Positions 51,386-63,177 of a stretch of 64,000 nucleotides of DNA are shown in pieces; positions within the stretch are counted from its first letter, which is position 1; each line of letters starts with the position of its first letter. The stretch covers positions 28,907,501-28,971,500 of the forward strand of contig NC_088308.1 in assembly GCF_910592395.1 (NCBI RefSeq), in the 5' to 3' direction. The notes beneath the pieces were generated by a model that was not told where the DNA came from, made no database searches, and saw only the letters and a list, made by a program, of their open reading frames with translations. This DNA is from Lineus longissimus. Taxonomy: Eukaryota; Nemertea; Pilidiophora; Heteronemertea; Lineidae. The position numbers and the translations under genes were made by a program.

Positions 51386-51584
51386 TTCTGGTTCCGGTTA
51401 TCGCACCGTCATCTGGTGTAACCGTTTGAAATACCCATTGGAAAATTACACTATTGTCAGTCTGCAGCTCGCCACGTTATGAAATGCATTCAGGCGGATT
51501 ACTGAAGGCTTTGTTCACAACATATCAGGACATAGGCACAACCATGGCAAACAAACAAACAAACAAACAGAAACAAAGACAAAG

Positions 51585-52400
51585 CTTCTCCACCGTGTTG
51601 ACAGCATGGTGAGAGAGATGAGACAGTCACAACCAGGCCGAATCAGTCTTGGCTTCTCCACCGTGTTGACAGCATGGTGAGAGAGATGAAACGGTCACAA
51701 CCAGGCCAAATCAGTCTTGGCTTCTCCACCGTTTGACAGCATGGTGAGAGAGATGAGACGGTCACAACCAGGCCAAATCAGTCTTGTTGGCTGCTCTGCC
51801 AAGTTGTCAACATGGTGAGAGAGATGAGACGGTCACAACCAGGCCAAATCAGTCTTGGCGGCTTCTCCACCATGTTGACAGCATGGTGAGAGAGATGAGA
51901 CGGTCACAACCAGGCCAAATCAGTCTTGTTGGCTGCTCTGCCAAGTTGTCAACATGGTGAGAGAGATGAGACGGTCACAACTAGGCCAAATCAGTCTTGG
52001 CTTCTCCACCGTGTTGACAACATGGTGAGAGAGATGAGATGGTCACAACCAAGCCAAATCAGTCTTGGCTTCTCCACCGTGTTGACAGCATAGTGAGAGA
52101 CATGAGACGGTCACAACCAGGCCAAATCAGTCTTGGCTTCTCCACCGTGTTGACAGCATGGTGAGAGAGATGAGACGGTCACAACCAGGCCAAATCAGTC
52201 TTGGCTTCTCCACCGTGTTGACAGCATGGTGAGAGAGATGAGACCGTCACAGCCAGGCCAAATCAATCCTGGCTTCTTCACCATGTTGACAGCATGGTGA
52301 GAGAGATGAGATGGTCACAGCCAGGCCGAATCAGTCTTGGCTTCTCCACCGTGTTGACAGCATGGTGAGAGAGATGAGACGGTCACAATTTACCAGGCCA
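51585..52400. repeat. 68-bp minisatellite, about 12 copies
   Basis: Unit begins cttctccaccgtgttgacag and includes catggtgagagagatgagac and ggtcacaaccaggcc. Two copies carry a diverged head (ggctgctctgccaagttgtc). It occupies the head-to-head intergenic region between SMURF and the next gene. Confidence 0.92.
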
Positions 52401-52924
52401 GGTTTAAAGCACAAATATCAGGAATATCATATGAAAAGAATCATTTAATTCATTAATTTTCAAATCTATGAGAAATTTCTTTGATAAACCAATAGGCTGT
52501 ACTATTACTATGACATCTTCTCTGATACACTCCTAAATATCACTACAATAGAAGAAATGTCAAAATGTCCAAAGTGTAAACTGTGGGAAATTTTAAACGT
52601 TTTTTAAATACGTGTATATCCTGACCCCAACTATCTTGGACCATCACACTCGTTCCCCCGAAGTGGTGTCTCACCGCTTAAAGGGATTTGGGCCATATTT
52701 TCCCTAAAAGAGCTTCTCTTCATTGGGTTGCTGCTCTGAGGGTTCTGCGACTCTTTACACTGGGCTAGGAAATTCTTCAAGGCCTAACTCTGGTCCCCGA
52801 AGTTGCTGTTAGGCTGCTTGTAGGGGGATTTCTGCTCAGGCATCATGCTGGAGCATTTTAACCCCCCCCCCCTCAATAAGTCCTTCTGTGATGCCCAATA
52901 AACAACATTGGTTCTAGTTCTTTA

Positions 52925-53141
52925 ATTTGCCGCTAGGGTTCCGTCGTTGGATCGCATTTCTCGTAAAGATGGGCAACCTCGAGCCAAGGAATACCAGCGC
53001 GCACGGTATTGACAGTCCATCCACTGCATGCACGGCACGCCTCGGGTAAATCAACTTGGCCTCCTCGACCCTTCGCTGCGCGGCGGATTGGGTCGAGGTT
53101 ACCTGGACGAGGTTTTCGATTTTCGGTGTTATCTACAAAAA
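52925..53141 (+). promoter_or_regulatory. CpG-rich 5' region of the third gene
   Basis: Unlike the AT-rich surroundings this stretch is dense in CG (cgcgcacgg, cttcgctgcgcggcgg) and contains the 9-bp inverted repeat cctcgaccc / gggtcgagg. It sits just upstream of a well-formed first coding exon and is likely the promoter/5' UTR. Confidence 0.4.
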
Positions 53142-53183
53142 ATGGACGATATATACGAACACGAATCAAAGCGTCTAAAGTCA
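53142..53183 (+). CDS. First coding exon of an unidentified third gene (candidate)
   Basis: ATG in aaaaaatgg followed by MDDIYEHESKRLKS and donor gtaagt, phase 0. The frame is open upstream (YLDEVFDFRCYLQK), so the true start may be earlier. A short acidic/basic peptide like this is typical of a nuclear protein N-terminus, but I cannot name the family. Confidence 0.45.
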
Positions 53184-53559
53184 GTAAGTAGGCCTACCTC
53201 TGAGTCTGATATAATCAAAATGTAACGTTTGAGAAAGTGATTGGTTATTGTGTAGTTCACAAAGGAGTGGACGATAAATAACAACGATGAGTACTTCGCT
53301 ACTAGCCTAGCCTGGACGACAGGGTGTATCAAGAAAAAGAGCAATTCTAACTTCAGCCCGAATTAACCCTTTCCTGACTCTTGTCCTTTCTCACCTAACC
53401 TGTAGCATATAGTATTACCAACAACAACATCAGCACATCACATGCACCGTAGAGATGATGATCCGTAGAGATGATGATGTCATTGAACTAACCGTAACCC
53501 TACCGGCCTACCTAACCTAGGCTAGTCCTATATAGGGGCCTTCAAGGCCTCAGCTCCGC

Positions 53560-54437
53560 TCCCTGACGACAGTAGTCAGCTGTGTCCAGTCAGCTGTTTC
53601 CTGTATAGCCTACACTGGAGACAGCAAGCAAGTCCAGGCGATTGTCTGACGACAGTAGTCAACCTTGTCGTCAGCTGTTTCCTATAGCCTACAATGGAGA
53701 CCGCAAGCAAGTCCAGGCGATTGTCTGACGACAGTAGTCAACCTTGTCGTCAGCTGTTTCCTATAGCCTACAATGGAGACCGCAAGCAAGTCCAGGCGAT
53801 TGTCTGACGACAGTAGTCAACCTTGTCGTCAGCTGTTTCCTATAGCCTACAATGGAGACAGCAAGCAAGTCCAGGCGATTGTCTGACGACAGTAGTCAAC
53901 CTTGTCGTCAGCTGTTTCCTATAGCCTACAATGGAGACCGCAAGCAAGTCCAGGCGATTGTCTGACGACAGTAGTCAACCTTGTCGTCAGCTGTTTCCTA
54001 TAGCCTACAATGGAGACCGCAAGCAAGTCCAGGCGATTGTCTGACGACAGTAGTCAACCTTGTCGTCAGCTGTTTCCTGTATAGCCTACAATGGAGACCG
54101 CAAGCAAGTCCAGGCGATTGTCTGACGACAGTAGTCAACCTTGTCGTCAGCTGTTTCCTGTATAGCCTACACTGGAGACAGCAAGCAAGTCCAGGTGATT
54201 GTCTGACGACAGTAGTCAACCTTGTCGTCAGCTGTTTCCTGTATAGCCTACAATGGAGACCGCAAGCAAGTCCAGGTGATTGTCTGACGACAGTAGTCAA
54301 CCTTGTCGTCAGCTGTTTCCTATAGCCTACAATGGAGACCGCAAGCAAGTCCAGGCGATTGTCTGACGACAGTAGTCAACCTTGTCGTCAGCTGTTTCCT
54401 GTATAGCCTACAATGGAGACCGCAAGCAAGTCCAGGC
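53560..54437. repeat. 79/81-bp minisatellite, about 11 copies
   Basis: Unit begins gtctgacgacagtagtcaac and includes cttgtcgtcagctgtttcct and caagcaagtccaggcgatt. Copies with ctgtatagcc are 81 bp (27 codons), those with ctatagcc 79 bp. Long frames across it on both strands are repeat artefacts. Confidence 0.93.
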
Positions 54438-54438
54438 A

Positions 54439-54590
54439 TGGCATTGTGTCATAATAACTGCACTACGGCATTGTGTCATAATAACTGCACAACGGCATTG
54501 TGTCATAATAACTGCACTGCGACATTGTGTCATAATAACTGCACTATGGCATTGTGTCATAATAACTGCACTACGGCATTGTGTATTGGT
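54439..54590. repeat. 27-bp tandem repeat, about 5.6 copies
   Basis: Unit ggcattgtgtcataataact plus gcactac, directly abutting the end of the 79/81-bp array. Confidence 0.9.
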
Positions 54591-55670
54591 GGATTTTTAT
54601 TGAATCAGACCACAAGTAATTACAAACGGTGTACCCCTTTAAACACCAAGTTGACAATGAAAAAAGGCCTGTGGAGCCAATCATTTGAAGTTTGAGCCTG
54701 TGAATGGGGCATTGACAACTCAGTTAGACCTTGAACAACAGTGTGCTTCAATATAAAGGGCTTAGTGGGAAGGTTATTTACATTTTAAAAACTTCATTCC
54801 TTGCCTAAAGTTCAATCATGAAGGCAGATGAGATAGGAGCGTATTTTCAATAAGGTATACACCTTTCCAGAAATGGGACGCCGAGTGTCTGAAATAGTGA
54901 TGTCGTAAGGGGAAACTAGGCCTTATGGTGGAGGGACAAAGGAGATAGTCATGGTTGACCAACACAATTGAATGCCTTTGATGACGGACAAGGGGGAAAA
55001 AGTTAGTTCCAATGCAAACCACCAATTTCGGGGTGCATGTATATATTGATCTTTCCTGTTGTTGGCCACACCAGACATGCCAGAGCGACCTCCTGCCGCT
55101 CCAACATTGTTGTTAGTGTGTGACATGAGGTAATGTTGGATCACATCTCTTCATAATGGGCGTCTATGCCATGTATGGCTTATCATCATGGTCAATGCCA
55201 TTCTCATTAGAGGGCAGCTAGCCAGGTGTGATCTACTGCTGTGCTGTTCAGCTCGCTTGGAGACATCAGTGCTGCTCTCTCCTCAATTGATTGTCTTACG
55301 TGTCAGTTGGTGTCTTTGTTTTATACGAGAGACATGGACGGTGTCATCAAGTACCAAGGTGGATCACCAGTATGTTCATAGACACTCTTTAGCCGGTTTT
55401 AGTGCATCTGTTTCCTGGTCTTTTGTACAGACGCCCTTCAAACGCCTATAGCGTGGAAACAGTTTATCAATTTGTATCAATTTGTACAACTGTTATTTTC
55501 ATGGCCATCTCAGAATCAGCCAATGATTTCATCGTAATGTTTCCAAGTTTGGCAAACTCAATATCCAGACACTCTCAACAAACGAGATCTCAAACAAATG
55601 TGCACGAGAGTCAGAATGCATCAGAAGCATGAGGTTTTATCATCGTTTCATGAGTTTTATTTTCCATTAA

Positions 55671-55688
55671 ACAGGATAACGGCAAGGG
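55671..55688 (+). CDS. Candidate 18-nt microexon of the third gene
   Basis: Acceptor ccattaaacag and donor gtaagt flank gataacggcaagggactg (DNGKGL), phase 0 to 0, compatible with the exon at 53142. It is too short to be convincing by itself. Confidence 0.25.
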
Positions 55689-55810
55689 ACTGGTAAGTAC
55701 AATATATTGCAGAAGTTGGAACGCTTTAAACATTTCGCTTCATCATTTTGATTTGACCGTTTTTCCGCACACGGCAGTTCCTTCCATTGACCTGTTGGAC
55801 CGGTTGTCTA

Positions 55811-55970
55811 ATAGACCCTTTTACACCAAGCGGAGGAAGTCATTGCGGGCACAAACAAACAAGCAGCAAAGAAAAGACTGCATGGTCGCACACCACATGA
55901 TCTTTTGTTCGTTGTGCCTATATTTAGGTTTGTTTGTGCCCGCAATGCCTTCCTCTTCCTGGCGTGAGGG
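55811..55970. mobile_element. Short fold-back element
   Basis: Arms 55834-55860 and 55928-55954 are reverse complements (aggaagtcattgcgggcaca against tgtgcccgcaatgccttcct) with one mismatch, and the similarity extends outward imperfectly. It resembles a MITE; family unknown. Confidence 0.6.
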
Positions 55971-55999
55971 CCTCTATGCCCTCTATGCCCCTTGTCAAA

Positions 56000-58900
56000 C
56001 TCCTTTCCCTCACTCACACTCACTTCCTGTTGTGTCACTCAGTCTGGTTTCTAGCATAGCCTGATAAGATTGCAAATAGGCCTTGTATTATGGACTAGAA
56101 CCTCCAAATCCGCATTCTGTATATTTTTCACCACAGTACAGTCTCCTCCCTCACTAGTCAGCTGGTCTGACTGGTGGCTGCTTTGACCTGGTTTATTCCA
56201 AAAGCTCTGGCTGTTCGCCTTCACACTTTCTAAACTAACTAATAAAGAGCTATTTCTGGCAACCTTTCACATTGCATTATAACACACACACTGAAAAAAG
56301 CCATATTCTTGTTTCCAGGCATGTTTTTTGGTAAATTTGTATTGTCCTCGTCAGGGATTGCCTGCCTCCCTTATTCTTTTCTCCAGAAGGAGAAATAAAT
56401 TGCAGGGAGGGTCAACTTTGGTAAAATAGGTAATTTAGGTAAATGACCTGGTTAATACATGTAATATTTCTCCATCTTTTGGCTTTTTGAAGTGGGGAAT
56501 CTGAATGTATTATTCATGATTCTGTTCATGTTATTATAACGAAGTGTAGGCCAGTGCCAGTGGAATGCTTACTTTGTCCAACCTTGTACAGTAGGGCCTA
56601 CTTTATACTGTGTGAAGTAATTGTTAACTCTCACAACAATCATATTGTTTGGCACTAATAGCAGTGTTATTAACCTGCCAGGTCAATTGCAGATTTCGTG
56701 AAAGACTGGTCCTGTGCAGTGTGGTCAATGTTATTGTTATGTATCCCCCTGTTAACTCTATGTCACTAGCGAGTAACACATTGAACAGATAACATGGCTG
56801 ACCATCTTCCTTGCACCACTGGCAGGGTGCCCCAAAAACTGAACATTGATTTAAATTAGTTGATCGCCGATCAGGCAGGTGGCAGCTCCTGATCCCACAG
56901 TTCTGTCTGCTCTGAAATTATACCAAGAACATGCTCAACAGTCAACTGAATCCAAACTATCAATCTATGATGTCTTCAAAAAGATCATTGCATGAATAAA
57001 TTAGAAAGAAAAACTCCCATGATTAGGCCTATAGATTAACCGAGTTTTGATTGAATATGTCTTTTGGTTGAATTGATCGTCTTGTTGGTACTCAGCAGTC
57101 GAGGTTGTCTGATCACATGTTCAACTGAGCGTGCTGATAATCGACTCATGTCATGATAGATGGCCATCCGCAAAATATGCGTCGATGTGGCTTTAATGCT
57201 ATGGCATGATTTGAGTCAATGTCACTCCATAGTATGAACACACTTGCAATACAATTCTTCTTCTTCATGCAGTGTTGTTAAATCTTTGAGTTTGATGGAG
57301 TGTCCAGTTCTGGTGACGAAGGTTGTCATACTTCATCTTGATCACCATTTTAAGCTTGTCTTGAGTGCAGGTTTCAGATGGCCTTGGCTCAGTGTTACAG
57401 GGGAGTGTATGTTCTCTCTTTCCAACTTGACAAGCTACAACTGCTCACTTTCAGACTGCTGTCAGACTTCACTGGCTTTACCGTTGCTCCAGGATTGGAT
57501 ACGTCTTTTTATTCCTTTAAAATGCCATGTTAGAAACTGTGTGTTTTGACCAGGCTGTCAACTAAACAGTCATTGTTTTATTTTCAAAATCAAATAGTCT
57601 TCCTTTTGGAACAATGACCCATCATTTCTCTGTCCAAACCCATATTGTGCCTGCCAGCCAATGCCAGTGAATTGACTCTCCGGGTGGTGGCCGAACCAAT
57701 TCATGATCCCAGCTTGAACTCTCTAATGTAATCGTAAAACAAAGAGCACAAGTAGAAGTACATGCCGCTTATACTTGTATTGGATACTTCAAATCAATCT
57801 ACTACAGTCATGGTGGTTTAATCCCCCACCCAGGTTTACCTACTTGGCAAAAATGGTTGGGAAAATTAGCTTTTGTCCCGCCCATTTGGACATACATAGT
57901 ACAAATATGTTGTACTAGTTGTTGACCATACATAAATAACAGACCATTAGCAACTACAGTGGCCAGACCTCGCCTTAGTTGAATTTAAAAGTAAAAATAA
58001 GTTGTAAGCCCATGATGACGTAGGTCAGATCTTAGAAGGCTGGTTGGAATTCGGTTTGTCTCTGTGTCAAAATAGTTGTTCTGACCTAAGGGCTTGTGAT
58101 ATGTGACCCGTCACAGCAAAACCAGGCGCATGTCGCACAGAAGATGAGCCTGAATGACACCAGAAGATAATGGAAGAAATTGATGTGCTCGTATTTCACA
58201 AAAGGCAGACAATAGAGAAATGAACAAACAGTCCGTCTCAACCTGCCGAGCTCAGAGCGACATGCGCCTGGTTTTGCTGTGACGAGTCACTATATATATT
58301 CTTGGTTTGGGGATGGTTTGATCGATATGACATAGTAGACCCGGCCATAGTGCAACTGTTTCTCGACTGGTTGGCTAACGAGGCACGTACCCCCCCCCCC
58401 CCAGCACTGACAATGAGTACCTAGCACTCATGTAACAATCATGTGGGCACATGTCTTTGCCTTGGTTTATGTGCTTCTGTGTCCTTGTGGATTGATACTT
58501 CTGTCCACAGTGAAATCTGTGAATTGAATGGTTGGTCTAACCTCTCTCACTCCAACTGGTGACATCGCTTATCTCACTGAAATGGACAACTGATCCTTGT
58601 GGACAGAACCCCAAATGGTGCTGTCCTGATCTGCTAAGTATTGACGATCAATCGATGGGTGATCAGCGCACTCTGGTGAAGAGCAAAGCAAACACACAGG
58701 ACAGTGGGGAAGACAAGGAGGCCTACTTGGCAGACGTGGTCTCCATCAAGTCCCACTTGAGCATTCCCTGCAGGTTAGACGATAATCTCACACATGGTCC
58801 AAATATTTACTCTCGTTATCAAGTGTGGGAGGAATGATTTCCCGTTGCTCCCCCTCCCCCTCCTCGGTCTCTGAGAGGCAAAAACCACCTGTAGGCACTC

Positions 58901-59700
58901 CATGGACTGGTCTTATTCAAACATGGCAGTCAGTATGCAACATCTGTTTCACACCAGTCCATAAAAATATCAATTGAACCACTGCTCAGCTGGGCATATG
59001 AATAATTAGAAACTTTAACTGAGCTCATAGCCAAAACTGTCATTCTGTTTGCGGCTACCATTTGATACTTCTTGTGCTTGAAAGAATATAACAAGTGTTG
59101 CTCCAATACTGAAATATTGATTAAAATGTTCGCATACCTTAGCTGTGTTCCACACTATTTGATGTGGTGATGGTGTATCTGGTAGAATTCTCTCATTAGG
59201 ACACACCTGTGCATCTGAGTTCAATAGCAATTTGAATTCTAATGTCAAATTTCATCCTGGTGATGATATGTGTACTTAGTGTTGATTTCATCGCACTCTA
59301 GATGTATGTACCAGAAAGAGAGATATGTGATGAAGTGCTACAAAAATCAATTTTGCGTCCATCCCAATCAACACTTTGTAATGGCATTTGATTGAGGTTT
59401 GAGGTTTTACAAAATGTGAGTTGGCTTGTCCATCCACATTGTTTCAAATATTGCCCTGCGAGCTCGATATAAAATGATATCATTGACTATACAGACCAAC
59501 GATTGGCAGCCAGCAATCATTGTATCATCACCAGCAGATTCCAGCCCGCTCAATCATTCCTCCACATGGCACATGTATGAATGATTTGCCAATGTCATCC
59601 ACCCTCATTACCATATATACATTCCCATTGGCTGACTTCACCGATCAAGCACATGCCCAAGCGTGGCTCTGCCAACCTTACGCCAACACGCTTTGTGGCC
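56000..59700 (+). other. Non-coding stretch with no clear gene
   Basis: Apart from the inverted-repeat element at 58103-58290 and a C tract at about 58390, I see nothing firm. An open frame ending near 58770 (AYLADVVSIKSHLSIPC, then gttaga) could be an exon of the third gene, but it lacks a good acceptor. Confidence 0.4.
58103..58290. mobile_element. MITE-like inverted-repeat element
   Basis: 34-bp arms 58103-58136 and 58257-58290 (cacagcaaaaccaggcgcat against atgcgcctggttttgctgtg) with one mismatch flank about 120 bp of non-coding sequence. TA-rich sequence borders both ends. Confidence 0.7.
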
Positions 59701-59752
59701 TCTTGGAGGGATTATTGGTCGGATAACCACTCTAGGATAGCAGAAAGTCAAA

Positions 59753-59824
59753 ATGTCTCTCGCTGCAAATGGCATTTTGGGAAATGGTATTAAAAACACT
59801 CCGGATCCCTATGGAATAAGAACG
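59753..59824 (+). CDS. Candidate exon or alternative start of the third gene
   Basis: ATG in caaaatgt opens MSLAANGILGNGIKNTPDPY and GIRT before donor gtaata, 72 nt, phase 0. The upstream sequence lacks a clear pyrimidine tract, so it may be a first exon from a second promoter. Product not recognised. Confidence 0.3.
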
Positions 59825-62800
59825 GTAATATTTCCTTTCCACATTTGCTGTCTATTTTTATTGATTTCAGTATATTGGTTATGGGATCCATTGATCTATT
59901 GGGTCTGGGAGCTTGGTGCAGGTATGGTTAAGGGGCTGATATGTCACTCTTGACTGTTTGTGAGTAAAGTCAGTAATTGGGGACAAAAACAGTTGGACAG
60001 AGTAAAAATCATTTTCTCAACTTGGTCCATCTTCAGATTAGTTCAGTCAGGTGAAGAGCTACTGTTGCCTTGAACAGACACTACGAGTAGGACGTTTTCA
60101 TTGAACTTGGTCATTTCAATTTAATTGGACTTCTGTTTTCAGATACCTCTTCAAAGAACACCTCAGTTTTCTGTCCCAAATGGCTGTCCTTTCTAATATT
60201 TCTACACTAATCTTTTAAAAATGTCTCTATTTTCTGACATTTGGCAGGCTTTGAGGTGACAGAAAGCGTTGGAACTTTTGGCAAGGGCTAAAAAATGGGT
60301 GGTATTCAACACATTGCTTTCTCATTGATTATTCCCGTTTTTGTCTGTTTAAACTCGTCAGACAGTAATTGGTCAAGCTGTCGTACTAGTGTTTTTACCA
60401 CTTGTTTATCAGTTAGGCCTAATGTAATAAAGTCAGGGAGAGGGTTTTAAATTTGGGACCCTGTCAGTGCTTGCCCTATGTGGTTTGTTGATCTGGCACA
60501 ATAGGTTGGGTGGGGTGCCATTGTTGGGTTGAAAAAGGATTAGTGCTAACTTTAGGTATTGGTATTTGCAATAGAAATAGCCACGTTGCACAAGAATTAC
60601 CACAGCAGTTGTATTTTATACTGGTTGCTATAAATTTGTTCTGCATTTGAGACAGGCCTGATAAAACTTAAAAAGCTACTACAATATTACTAGATAGTGC
60701 ACTGCCATTTTAGTTTTCTGAAAATGGGGAAGAGGTTTCATGATGATGTGTAGCTGGTGAGGGCATTTGTTCTGTGTCTGCTGTCACATGATATTCCATC
60801 TCCCATTAAAATGTGTTGTTTAATAATTAGGTTGCTGGTGACATGGGCCACATCATCAAAATATTTGTGGAAAAGGAATCGTCTGATTTTGATATTTGCT
60901 CTATTCAGTTTTCGCTTTACTCGTCAACTATAACCCCCCTAACTCCTACTGGGATGTGAAGCTCTCTTGAGAAGTAGCTCATACATTACATCATGCCAGC
61001 AGTATTCAACGATGAGTTATTTCATAATACATGTTCAGTACTTGCATTTGCTCATCACAGACAGCAGATGTGCACATGGCAGGTTGTCTAGCACCTGTTG
61101 ACAGTGTTGTCGTGTTCAGATCAGCAATCATCGGTGTTATTTAGCTCAGGCCTACAGCCCCCCCCCCCCATATCATGACGGTGGCAAAATGAAATGAATA
61201 AAATGAAATTTAAATGGCAAAATGAAATGAAATTCAAATGAGACGGCCTATATCAGCCATGGATTAGCACCAGACAATAATGTGGCTGTCACCAGCTCTT
61301 TCCAACACAAATGAAGGCAATAAAATCTGTTGAGCATTTAAATTTGCTGCAGCAAAGATCTTGTTAAGTATTTCATTCATGTGCTTGCTAAGCTTTGATG
61401 GACAAAGTGTCTGTGGCAGTCTGAGCTTATTTATCATCTCAGTTTCAATAGGACAGAAGATTGAACCAGGACATTCACTCAGAATAAGATAATGGACATG
61501 CGATATTTTGACACTGGCATATATTATTCATACATGATATCAACTGCCGCTGTTTACAAATTCAAATGGGATTGTCGTCGCATGATCTTTTCATCGTTAG
61601 TGATTTGGAACTGGCGTAGGATGTAATCGTCAATTGTTAAAGAATACTTAAGGGGAAATTATGCCCCAGCCTCATCATGGCAGTTGTGTCATTTGCGAGT
61701 CCCCAAGAACAGGACGAATCAATGATAATGATAATAATATTTAGTTCTTATAAAGCGCTTTTCTAGGTGCTTTTGGGATATGATATTATTGTCACGGTCT
61801 CCAGAGGCATATAGGCAGCTTTTATATAGCGCTTTACACTGACCAAGATCTGTCTGGAAGTACTTGGATGATCGCTATCACAATGGTAGGGGTGAGCAGA
61901 AGCACTTGGCCAACTGTCATTGAGATGCAGCTCTTCTCGAGCTCAACCTGCCAAGGTGGTGATCACACAGGGGTGTGAACCCATGACTCTCTTGCGTTGG
62001 GTGCTAGACATGAATGCCACTGCACAACACAAAACTTTCATCCTGACTTGCCGGCAGTTCTGATTGGTCAGTTGCTAATTCTAGTCACCAGATGCACATT
62101 GATGAGTAACCAAGGTATACTTCATCACCCGATACTAAATCTGGAAGTTTTGTTGGAATTTCTGCCAACCACACCATTTCCAAGTCCTTTTGAAGGGAAT
62201 AGGCCTGTTCCCCAATACACTTTATAGCACTTCAGTTTAAAAAGCCACCAGTTGCAAGCTGTCAATGGCTGAACAGACTTGTATGGTCCAGTCTATTACT
62301 GAACTATTGTTGTAATGTAATTGAGGACATAAAAGTTAATTGTTCTTTAATCGATTCCATCAAGTGTGTTTAATAGTGTTATGACTTTTCATTCATGTGA
62401 GGGTTGATTTATTGATGTTACATGAGGAAAGCACAATGGCTTTTTAACATACTGGCTGTTTCCCTCATCTTCCAAACACCAAGTAGCTATAGCTATTTGG
62501 TCAGTTTGGAAAGACTTGGGAAGGCGGTTCCAAGATTGTCAAAATGTTCCCGTGGAGAATGGATTCGCCAGCTTACAGAGAAGCACTGCAGTGGATCCAA
62601 CTCTTGATTGTTGCCACCCCCCTCCCCAATGATGATCGCTGCATGTCTTTCACAGCTGGCTGTGGCCAGTCATTCCTCACGTTAGGAGCCCTAGTCTGTC
62701 ACTACCAGCTCTCCACTAATTGCCTCTTCATATTGAATTCGCGCATTGAATATTTGCTTTCTTCAAGTGCAAACTTTTTAAGTGAATTCGGTGAGGAATA

Positions 62801-63141
62801 TATCTAAGACCACTTCAGGCAATGGACACAAAATGCCAGGTTGAAACATGAGCTCATGACCTTGCCAACCTAGTGCCTTTCCAAATTGAACACGTAAATT
62901 AAATGGCACTGAACATTAATTTGCATAATTTGGGGTCTGATTTGAGCATCAGAAATGGTCTTAAATCGGTGAAAGTAGACTATTTTTTGGTGCAGTGTCG
63001 TCGAGGGCAGGCGATCATGAATACAATTTTGTTGAAATGTAACGGCCTCTGTCCCCTGCAAAAGCTTTCATCAAAATTTGAACATTGTGAGAAAGGATAG
63101 TATCTGTGTTTGATTTTGGTTTGTTTTCTATCTTCTCATAG
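59825..63141 (+). other. Non-coding stretch, probable intron
   Basis: Ordinary AT-rich sequence with a C tract near 61160, a purine-rich aaatgaaatg patch at 61185-61240 and the dispersed repeat at 61720-62010. No exon recognised. Confidence 0.45.
61720..62010 (-). repeat. Dispersed repeat with tRNA-like B-box (possible SINE)
   Basis: Read on the minus strand it contains tcatgggttcacacccctgt, whose ggttcacaccc resembles a pol III B box. Beyond it are two tatagcgcttt / ataaagcgctttt motifs that are common in dispersed repeats of marine invertebrates. No full tRNA can be folded. Assignment is tentative. Confidence 0.3.
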
Positions 63142-63177
63142 CTTCGACAGAAAAGGCCTCGCTTGGCTAAGACTAAA
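63142..63177 (+). CDS. Candidate 36-nt exon of the third gene
   Basis: Good acceptor (tttctatcttctcatag) and donor (gtatgt) flank a frame coding LRQKRPRLAKTK, phase 0 to 0, a basic nuclear-localisation-like peptide. It is compatible in phase with the candidate exons at 53142, 55671 and 59753. Product not recognised. Confidence 0.35.

Larger units (their letters stand above)
53184..55670 (+). other. First intron of the third gene (candidate)
   Basis: Contains the 79/81-bp minisatellite (53560-54437) and a 27-bp array (54439-54590). The rest of 54.6-55.67 kb shows no exon features. Confidence 0.4.

Noticed and set aside
53981-54695. Open frames of 114-130 codons on both strands
   Set aside because: They span the 79/81-bp and 27-bp arrays, and the repeat period explains the lack of stops.
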